Shown piece by piece: positions 36,677 through 40,925 of a stretch of 64,000 nt of DNA. The stretch covers positions 1 to 64,000 of the forward strand of contig CAMYMU010000068.1 of NCBI GenBank assembly GCA_947259575.1, read 5' to 3'. Numbering within the stretch: position 1 is the first letter of the stretch; each line of letters begins with the position of its first letter. The position numbers and the translations under genes are program-made. Below the pieces are notes generated by a model. That model did not search any database and was not told the DNA's origin. It was given only the letters and a program-made list of their open reading frames with translations. The DNA comes from an uncultured Ectothiorhodospiraceae bacterium (GTDB lineage: Bacteria > Pseudomonadota > Gammaproteobacteria > UBA6429 > Thiohalophilaceae).

Positions 36677-36701
36677 CTTTAAACCACTCAGCCATCTCTC
36701 C
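36677..36701 (-). pseudogene. Truncated tRNA-Ser (5' part only)
   Basis: The minus strand begins GGAGAGATGGCTGAGTGG, the typical 5' acceptor strand and D-arm of tRNA-Ser, but the similarity stops after about 25 nt. No anticodon arm or 3' half follows; instead the left 29-bp inverted repeat begins within 15 bp. The original anticodon cannot be read. The rearrangement that created the inverted repeat may have destroyed the gene. Confidence 0.6.
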
Positions 36702-36707
36702 TGTACT

Positions 36708-36793
36708 TGGTGCGCCCGGTCAGATTCGAACTGACATTCCTTAAAGGAGCCAAATTTTAAGTTTGGTGCGTTTGCCAATTACACCACGGGCGC
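36708..36793 (-). tRNA. tRNA-Leu(UAA)
   Basis: Class II tRNA; anticodon loop CTTAAAA with stem CCAAA/TTTGG, acceptor GCGCCCG/CGGGCGC, long variable arm, CCA encoded. Last tRNA of the main array. Confidence 0.92.
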
Positions 36794-36798
36794 TTTAT

Positions 36799-36874
36799 TG
36801 GTCGTGACCCCTGGATTTGAACCAGAATCTTCAAGATTATGAGTCTTGTGCTTTTCCACTTAAGCTAGATCACG
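36799..36874 (-). tRNA. tRNA with CAU anticodon (Met or Ile2)
   Basis: Anticodon loop CTCATAA, stem CAAGA/TCTTG, acceptor CGTGATC with one G-U pair, CCA encoded. It lacks the C1-A72 mismatch and GC-rich anticodon stem of an initiator. Elongator Met versus lysidine-modified Ile2 cannot be decided by eye. Confidence 0.88.
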
Positions 36875-36878
36875 TGTT

Positions 36879-36954
36879 TGGTACCGCAGGTTCGATTCGA
36901 ACAAACATCCCCATGATTTGGAGGCATGTGCTTTACCAATTAAGCTACTACGGC
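36879..36954 (-). tRNA. tRNA-Trp(CCA)
   Basis: Anticodon loop CTCCAAA within stem CATG/CATG plus one mismatched pair, acceptor GCCGTAG with G-U pairs, CCA encoded. Only 4 bp separate it from the next gene. Confidence 0.85.
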
Positions 36955-36987
36955 ATAAAGTAGGTGGCGCACAATGCGCCACCGAAG

Positions 36988-37218
36988 TTACATAATGTTT
37001 TGAGTTTGCTTTGCCATATGCAGGGCTTTTATCTGTTTACGGATATAGCGCATCATCAGCATTGCCTTTTCTTCGGCACCAAAAGTGGCAGAACTCGCAT
37101 CGTCAATCGGCACAGGAAAGTTAAACCCATCTTCCGTCTCATAGTGCAATGCACTGTCACGATAAAATACAAACCTGACTTTCTTATCGTTCGATACCAT
37201 TTCTTTAAGCGTTAACAT
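36988..37218 (-). CDS. Small hypothetical protein inside the tRNA array
   Basis: A 76-aa protein between tRNA-Gln and tRNA-Trp, with AAGGAG 7-8 bases before its ATG. Composition is ordinary and soluble (KKVRFVFYRDSALHYETEDGFNFPVPIDD then a helical C-terminus). I do not recognise it. Its placement in an intact inter-tRNA gap with a good ribosome binding site supports real translation from the tRNA transcript. Confidence 0.7.
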   Translation of the reverse strand: MLTLKEMVSNDKKVRFVFYRDSALHYETEDGFNFPVPIDDASSATFGAEEKAMLMMRYIRKQIKALHMAKQTQNIM

Positions 37219-37235
37219 GCTATCTCTCCTTTCGT

Positions 37236-37310
37236 TGGCAGGGGATCCTGGGATCGAACCAGAACTACGAACTTCAAAGGCTCGTGTGCTACCAGTTACA
37301 CCAATCCCCT
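37236..37310 (-). tRNA. tRNA-Gln(UUG)
   Basis: Anticodon loop CTTTGAA, acceptor AGGGGAT/ATCCCCT, discriminator G, CCA encoded. Confidence 0.9.
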
Positions 37311-37321
37311 AGTATAAAAAT

Positions 37322-37398
37322 TGGTGCGCCCCCTCGGAGTCGAACCGAGAAAACACTGGGTCTAAGCCAGCGGCGTATGCCAGTTCCGCCAGGGGCGC
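37322..37398 (-). tRNA. tRNA-Leu(UAG)
   Basis: Anticodon loop CTTAGAC with stem GCTGG/CCAGT, acceptor GCGCCCC/GGGGCGC, CCA encoded. UAG here is the anticodon reading CUN leucine codons, not an amber suppressor. Confidence 0.9.
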
Positions 37399-37405
37399 AA
37401 TAAAT

Positions 37406-37481
37406 TGGCGCGCCTGTGAGGAGTTCAACCTCAACCTCCCACCTTCGCACGGTGGTGCTCTTGCAATTAAGCTACAGGCAC
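37406..37481 (-). tRNA. tRNA-Arg(GCG)
   Basis: Anticodon loop GTGCGAA with stem CCACC/GGTGG, acceptor GTGCCTG/CAGGCGC, CCA encoded. T-loop reads TTGAACT, so the usual C56 is G. Confidence 0.87.
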
Positions 37482-37643
37482 TAAATTGGTCGGTCGCGAA
37501 GGATTCGAACCTTCACCTGCCTGATTAAAAGTCAGGTGTGCTACCATTACACCAGCGACCAGTTTTTCTTTCTGTTTTTCTCGTTTCTCTTTTTCCTTTC
37601 GAATACGTCGCAACAAAATGCGTTGCTTCATGCTGAGTTTCAT
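37467..37643 (-). CDS. Small lysine-rich ORF reading into tRNA-Lys
   Basis: A 58-aa frame starting at ATG 37643 behind the very strong site AAGGAGGTG. The first 29 residues are extremely basic (RKEKEKREKQKEKL). The frame then continues through the whole tRNA-Lys gene before a stop. Either a short basic peptide whose own stop was lost, or an mRNA-like spacer. It resembles the ORF at 38675-38941 in composition and position. Confidence 0.45.
   Translation of the reverse strand: MKLSMKQRILLRRIRKEKEKREKQKEKLVAGVMVAHLTFNQAGEGSNPSRPTNLVPVA
37487..37561 (-). tRNA. tRNA-Lys(UUU)
   Basis: Anticodon loop CTTTTAA with stem CCTGA/TCAGG, acceptor TGGTCGC/GCGACCG, CCA encoded. Overlapped by the reading frame of the small basic ORF at 37467-37643. 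Confidence 0.9.
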
Positions 37644-37661
37644 GGAACACCTCCTTTTTGT

Positions 37662-37736
37662 TAGCGCACCCAGTAGGATTCGAACCACATCTATTTGGTT
37701 AGAAGCAAAATGCTTTTCCAGTTAAGCTACAGGCGC
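37662..37736 (-). tRNA. tRNA-Arg(UCU), 3' end CTA
   Basis: Anticodon loop CTTCTAA; anticodon stem has one T-C mismatch. Acceptor GCGCCTG pairs with TGGGTGC, then discriminator G and CTA in place of CCA, so CCA would have to be added after trimming. Confidence 0.82.
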
Positions 37737-37750
37737 ATTGACAAGTAAAT

Positions 37751-37826
37751 TGGTGCGCTCAGCAAGACTCGAACTTGCATCACTCTGTTTCGAAGACAGA
37801 TGCTTTTCCAATTAAGCTACAAGCGC
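37751..37826 (-). tRNA. tRNA-Arg(UCG)
   Basis: Anticodon loop CTTCGAA with perfect stem TCTGT/ACAGA, acceptor GCGCTTG, canonical TTCGAGT T-loop, CCA encoded. Confidence 0.9.
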
Positions 37827-37835
37827 AGAATATTT

Positions 37836-37933
37836 TGGCGGAGAGACAGAGATTCGAACTCAGACACCTGCGCTGCAGGCCCTCTGTTTTCAAGACAGTC
37901 GCCGCTACCCAGAATCTTTAGGCTTACCTCTCC
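37836..37933 (-). tRNA. tRNA-Ser(UGA)
   Basis: Class II tRNA; anticodon loop CTTGAAA, acceptor GGAGAGG with CTCTCC, discriminator G, CCA encoded. The D-arm region is longer and more irregular than usual. Confidence 0.85.
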
Positions 37934-37938
37934 GTATT

Positions 37939-38012
37939 TGGTCGTCACCGTCAGAATCGAACTGACACATCCTGTATGTAACACAGGTGTTCTACCGTTA
38001 AACTAGGCGACA
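37939..38012 (-). tRNA. tRNA-Val(UAC)
   Basis: Anticodon loop GTTACAT with stem CCTGT/ACAGG, acceptor TGTCGCC/GGTGACG, T-loop TTCGATT, CCA encoded. Confidence 0.88.
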
Positions 38013-38021
38013 GTGAATGCT

Positions 38022-38198
38022 TCACGCATAGGGTCGAATCAACCGCAGTAAATCTTGAAGCTTGGGGTTGTTACGGTTGTCAATCCATGCATTGGCAAGC
38101 AACCACCTTAAGTTTGGTTGCGTGGGTACGGTTCTATTCGCAGGCACATTCAGCTGATCAATGAGCCGTCTGAATCGGTTTATTTCGATGTTATTCAT
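38022..38198 (-). CDS. Small hypothetical protein inside the tRNA array
   Basis: A 58-aa protein (MNNIEINRFRRLIDQLN ... RLIRPYA) between tRNA-His and tRNA-Val, with AAGGAG 6-7 bases before ATG. It ends just before tRNA-Val without overlap. Helical, basic and soluble. Family not recognised. The clean fit between two tRNAs and the good ribosome binding site support it. Confidence 0.65.
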   Translation of the reverse strand: MNNIEINRFRRLIDQLNVPANRTVPTQPNLRWLLANAWIDNRNNPKLQDLLRLIRPYA

Positions 38199-38217
38199 AA
38201 CGAACTCCTTTTGTGTT

Positions 38218-38294
38218 TGGGGCGACCGGCCGGATTTGAACCCGCATCTTCATGCTTCACAGGCATGGGCTTTACCAATTAAGCTAAGGCCACC
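38218..38294 (-). tRNA. tRNA-His(GUG)
   Basis: Anticodon loop CTGTGAA with stem CATGC/GCATG. An extra 5' G (G-1) faces C73, the histidine identity element. CCA encoded. One mismatch each in T-stem and acceptor. Confidence 0.85.
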
Positions 38295-38312
38295 ATTGAA
38301 TAAATATTAAAT

Positions 38313-38390
38313 TGGTCTGGGTGATAGGATTTGAACCTATGACATCTCCGTTCCAGGCGGAGTACTCTGGCCAGGCTGAGCTACACCCAG
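38313..38390 (-). tRNA. tRNA-Pro(UGG) with C33
   Basis: Anticodon stem CTCCG/CGGAG encloses loop CCTGGAA, so position 33 is C instead of the nearly universal U. Acceptor CTGGGTG/CACCCAG, discriminator A, CCA encoded. Confidence 0.87.
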
Positions 38391-38396
38391 TTAAGT

Positions 38397-38472
38397 TGGT
38401 ACCTCGATCTAGATTTGAACTAGAAACTTGCGATTATCGGTCGCACGTTTTACCAAATTAAACTATCAAGGC
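38397..38472 (-). tRNA. tRNA-Ile(GAU) with C33
   Basis: Anticodon stem TGCGA/TCGCA encloses loop CCGATAA, again with C at position 33. Acceptor GCCTTGA/TCGAGGT has G-U pairs; CCA encoded. Followed upstream by the hairpin repeat at 38481-38630. Confidence 0.87.
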
Positions 38473-38480
38473 ATTGGTGA

Positions 38481-38630
38481 ACCGTTCCGGTCGCTCCGGG
38501 CTTCCTGCCCTCTCGCGACATTCGTACATCCCTGTACATCGGACTCGACAATTTTGTCGGGAGCAAAATTGGCCGCGCATTGCGCGCCCGAAGGGCACAG
38601 GCCATGGATGGCCTGTGGCAACCCGCACAG
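38481..38630. repeat. Hairpin repeat, copy B (in tRNA array)
   Basis: Four successive hairpins: GGGC-ttcct-GCCC, GTAC-atccct-GTAC (38524-38537), AATTTTG-tcgggag-CAAAATT (38550-38570) and CACAGGCC-atggat-GGCCTGTG (38596-38617). The GGGAG loop flanked by an A/T-rich stem and the later GGAT loop recur downstream of tRNA-Met (50217-50283) and tRNA-Gln (62005-62074). It fills the gap between tRNA-Asp and tRNA-Ile and contains no ORF of its own. Confidence 0.65.
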
Positions 38631-38674
38631 ACTAACTTGAAGGGCTAGTTACTTTGGCCAATTTGTATACCGGT

Positions 38675-38941
38675 TCATATTTTGGCGCGCTGGAAGGGAT
38701 TCAAACCCTCATTCCCTTGATCGACAGTCAAGTGCTTTATCATTAAGCTACCAGCACCGTTGAATGGTGTTTTTAAATAACACTGAATCAATGTCATTAA
38801 AGAACACCACTCTTTTTTCAGCTTCTGTTTCTCGCCTTTGCGCTTTGCCTTATTGTTCTTTTCATGTACACCACCCTTTCGCATCAATGGATGGTTATGA
38901 AAAGGGTTACGCGCGTTAGACTTATGATTACTATTTGCCAT
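38675..38941 (-). CDS. Small basic ORF reading into tRNA-Asp
   Basis: An 88-aa frame from ATG 38941, preceded by AAGGAGAAG. The first 50 residues are Lys/Asn/His-rich (KAKRKGEKQKLKKEW). The frame then runs on through tRNA-Asp before ending. Same design as 37467-37643. Uncertain as a protein gene, but the ribosome binding site is too good to ignore. Confidence 0.45.
   Translation of the reverse strand: MANSNHKSNARNPFHNHPLMRKGGVHEKNNKAKRKGEKQKLKKEWCSLMTLIQCYLKTPFNGAGSLMIKHLTVDQGNEGLNPFQRAKI
38683..38757 (-). tRNA. tRNA-Asp(GUC)
   Basis: Anticodon loop CTGTCGA with stem CTTGA/TCAAG, acceptor GTGCTGG/CCAGCGC, discriminator G, CCA encoded. T-loop TTTGAAT has U56 in place of C56. Confidence 0.88.
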
Positions 38942-38965
38942 TTCACTTCTCCTTCGTTTAAGAAT

Positions 38966-39041
38966 TGGTGGAGCTGAGAAGATTTGCACTTCCAATTTCC
39001 TGCTTGCAACACAGGCACTCTACTAGTTGAGTTACAGCCCC
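38966..39041 (-). tRNA. tRNA-Ala(UGC)
   Basis: Anticodon loop GTTGCAA, acceptor GGGGCTG/CAGCTCC with the G3-U70 pair that specifies alanine. CCA encoded. T-loop TGCAAAT has G at position 55. Confidence 0.9.
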
Positions 39042-39050
39042 GTTAAATTT

Positions 39051-39138
39051 TGGTGGATTGCCTAGGACTCGAACCTAGATATGTCTGAGACTCCTGGTTT
39101 ACAGTCAGGTGGTGCCAGCCTATCGCACCGCGCAATCC
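39051..39138 (-). tRNA. tRNA-Tyr(GUA)
   Basis: Class II tRNA; anticodon loop CTGTAAA, acceptor GGATTGC/GCAATCC, long variable arm, canonical TTCGAGT T-loop, CCA encoded. Confidence 0.9.
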
Positions 39139-39143
39139 AAAAT

Positions 39144-39218
39144 TGGCTCCCAGGGTTGGACTCGAACCAACATACAGCTCCTTAACAGGGAGACCACCTA
39201 CCCATGGTGCATCTGGAA
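39144..39218 (-). tRNA. tRNA-Asn(GUU)
   Basis: Anticodon loop CTGTTAA with stem CTCC/GGAG, T-loop TTCGAGT, discriminator G, CCA encoded. One mismatch at the base of the acceptor stem. Confidence 0.87.
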
Positions 39219-39225
39219 TAAAAAT

Positions 39226-39301
39226 TGGTACAACGGGATGGAATTGCACCACCAACGCGCTGAGCTTCAATCAACCGCTCTACTATTTGAGCTACCGTTG
39301 T
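39226..39301 (-). tRNA. tRNA-Phe(GAA)
   Basis: Anticodon loop TTGAAGC with stem GTTGA/TCAGC, acceptor ACAACGG/CCGTTGT, CCA encoded. T-loop TGCAATT has G55; position 37 is G and 38 is C, unlike usual tRNA-Phe. Confidence 0.82.
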
Positions 39302-39463
39302 ACTTATTTGTTATACGAGCTGGCTTCCCACAACCAGCACCCGAGAGGTTTCCCCCGTGACTTTTCTTTACTTACCCTTGTGCTGTTAGACAGATTTGAT
39401 TAACACCACAACAGGCTAAAAGCCCAACCAAGTGCTGTCACACTTTCGTATAACAAATAAAGT

Positions 39464-39540
39464 TGGAGCTGATGGCATGGACTTGCACCTGCATCTTGTC
39501 GCTTACAAGGCGACAGCTTTACTAATTAAGCTACATCAGC
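39464..39540 (-). tRNA. tRNA-Thr(UGU)
   Basis: Anticodon loop CTTGTAA with perfect stem GTCGC/GCGAC, acceptor GCTGATG/CATCAGC, CCA encoded. The T-arm is irregular (TGC in place of TTC). A gap of 162 bp without a gene precedes tRNA-Phe. Confidence 0.86.
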
Positions 39541-39549
39541 AACATAAAT

Positions 39550-39623
39550 TGGAGCGGGTACAGAGATTCAAACTCTGACCAAGAGGTTGGAGGCCTCGCA
39601 TGCTATCGTTACACCACACCCGC
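39550..39623 (-). tRNA. tRNA-Gly(UCC) with C33
   Basis: First tRNA of the array. Anticodon stem CGAGG/CCTCT encloses loop CCTCCAA, with C33. Acceptor GCGGGTG with CCCGC, discriminator T, CCA encoded. T-loop TTTGAAT has U56. Confidence 0.86.
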
Positions 39624-39634
39624 ATTTTGAGGGC

Positions 39635-39691
39635 TCTGCCTAAAGCTTTATAGGCAGATCTATCCCTCACACGTAATACACATCTGTATTA
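39635..39691 (-). other. Leader hairpins of the tRNA array
   Basis: Two perfect 8-bp stem-loops in the leader: TCTGCCTA/TAGGCAGA (39635-39658) and GTAATACA/TGTATTAC (39672-39691). They lie between the boxA and the first tRNA and may direct processing or prevent premature termination. Confidence 0.55.
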
Positions 39692-39695
39692 CGCA

Positions 39696-39724
39696 ATTAA
39701 ACACTTCCCAAATTGTTAAAGAGC
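39696..39724 (-). repeat. 29-bp inverted repeat, right copy; boxA of the tRNA array
   Basis: On the minus strand it starts GCTCTTTAACAATTT, an rRNA-type boxA, placing antitermination machinery at the head of the tRNA array. The whole 29 bp recurs inverted at 36635-36663 with 2 mismatches. Confidence 0.75.
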
Positions 39725-39791
39725 ACGCCACTACCAGAACATTGCTGGTGGGCAAAAACATCGAGGTAGTAAACCGTCATGGTTTGCATAA

Positions 39792-39825
39792 AAAAACCCC
39801 GTTAAGCTAATGCCTAACGGGGTTC
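39792..39825 (-). terminator. Rho-independent terminator
   Basis: On the minus strand AACCCCGTTAGGC...AACGGGGTT forms a strong stem followed by TTTTTTT. It ends the transcript of the small gene at 39888-40076. The tRNA array must therefore have its own promoter between here and the boxA at 39724, although I cannot pick a convincing one by eye. Confidence 0.88.
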
Positions 39826-39887
39826 CTGTGGTTCCCGCGGAAGGCATCAATATTCATCAGCCTTCCGCAATATATTGTTACGAAAAG

Positions 39888-40076
39888 CTAGGTCATACCG
39901 AGTTCACTCGCATATGATTTATTCTGTTCATTGGTTATTGATAAATGCTGCACATCAGCATTCACCGACAATCTGATCTCAATTGTGCGCATATAGATAG
40001 ACGGACAGATGCCGCCGTTCCCGCGCAGACCGGGTTGCTCTGGTAAATAACTAATTGTGTGTTGTGTTGCTTGCAT
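39888..40076 (-). CDS. Small protein divergent from the XRE regulator
   Basis: A 62-aa protein with GGAGA 5 bases before ATG, a promoter (TTGCTT, 16 bp, TATACT at 40101-40128) and a terminator at 39792-39825, so it is a complete transcription unit. No known family. Its place divergent from a phage-type repressor resembles cro-like or antirepressor positions, but the sequence shows no helix-turn-helix. Confidence 0.5.
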   Translation of the reverse strand: MQATQHTISYLPEQPGLRGNGGICPSIYMRTIEIRLSVNADVQHLSITNEQNKSYASELGMT

Positions 40077-40100
40077 TTATGTCTCCAATAATTTGCGCAA

Positions 40101-40149
40101 AGTATAATTTAATATTTCAAGAAAGCAAGAAATATTTTCAAGTTTCTTG
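40101..40149. promoter_or_regulatory. Divergent promoter/operator of the XRE regulator
   Basis: Minus-strand promoter TTGCTT (40123-40128), 16 bp, TATACT (40101-40106). It is covered by an 8-bp inverted repeat AATATTTC/GAAATATT (40111-40118 and 40129-40136) and a second pair CAAGAAA/TTTCTTG (40118-40124 and 40143-40149). A plus promoter TTCTTG-16-TAATAC may serve the XRE gene. The layout suggests autoregulation by the XRE protein. Confidence 0.55.
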
Positions 40150-40237
40150 TATCATTAACTAACGCTAATACTTCAACGAATGAAGGGCAGCAATTAGGTT
40201 AAGAAACCTCTAAATAAATATTTCAGGAGCCACTGCC

Positions 40238-40837
40238 ATGGCAGACAGAAAGAACCCCACCGCTGTGCAGATAGGACAGCGCATAAAGCAAGCCCGTAAA
40301 ATGGCAGGCTTTGATACCGCAGCGCAATTATTAGCACGAATCCCCGAGTGGGGAACAGGTCGACTTGGAAACTATGAAGCAGGCATCTCTGTACCCTCCC
40401 CAGATGATGTCAAAATCATATCAAAGGTCACCGACTCATCCCCCTGCTGGATCATGTTTGGCCTGGGACCCATCCGCGCCACTGGTCGTGATATCCAGGC
40501 CATTCGCCATCAAAATTTTGTTTATATCTTCGAAAATACAAAAGCACATCGAGGAGGCATTACAAAGTTCTTGAAGGGCATTGGCCTGTCACGCAAGAAA
40601 GTCGATGAACACATCAACAACCCCTTTCAGACTATCCCTGATCGCACTGCCCGCAAGTGTGAGAAGTTTGCAAAAAAATCCTTAGGCTGGCTAGATGAAC
40701 AACACGTGGAATCAGATCCGGTGTGTGCCGCTTTCCCAGAAGATATGCGTGAAGTCATGGAGATATTTTCTGGTTTAGATAATGGTAAACGTGAGATGTT
40801 TTTAAAAATGGCAAGAATTTTTGATACATCCGTATGA
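40238..40837 (+). CDS. XRE-family phage-type repressor-like regulator
   Basis: A 199-aa protein with an N-terminal helix-turn-helix (about residues 10-68; IGQRIKQARKMAGFDTAAQLLARI ... GRLGNYEAG). A middle region and C-terminus show no LexA-type protease signature. Ribosome binding site CAGGAG 8 bases upstream. Divergent from a 62-aa gene with an operator between them. It probably controls its own promoter; control over the tRNA array is possible but unproven. Confidence 0.75.
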   Translation: MADRKNPTAVQIGQRIKQARKMAGFDTAAQLLARIPEWGTGRLGNYEAGISVPSPDDVKIISKVTDSSPCWIMFGLGPIRATGRDIQAIRHQNFVYIFENTKAHRGGITKFLKGIGLSRKKVDEHINNPFQTIPDRTARKCEKFAKKSLGWLDEQHVESDPVCAAFPEDMREVMEIFSGLDNGKREMFLKMARIFDTSV

Positions 40838-40925
40838 AAACCACATATATAAACACCCGCAGAGCAAAATGCTCTACAGGGTTTGTCATTAGACTCTACT
40901 TCCTAATCTTGATGGCTGGTAAATG

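Noticed and set aside
36879-39623. A suppressor tRNA that could read the amber codon at 45043
   Set aside because: All array anticodons were read; none is CUA. The UAG anticodon at 37322-37398 belongs to tRNA-Leu and reads CUA.
36029-39623. CRISPR array
   Set aside because: The regularly spaced similar sequences are tRNA genes and hairpin repeats; there are no constant-length repeats with unique spacers and no cas genes.
35299-39900. A sigma-54 promoter and RtcR control for the rtcB unit
   Set aside because: No convincing TGGCAC-N5-TTGC element was found in the array leader or before the slipin gene, and no rtcR is in the window.
40851-40890. Terminator after the XRE gene
   Set aside because: A GCAGAGCA/TGCTCT hairpin exists but no T-run follows, so it was not called.
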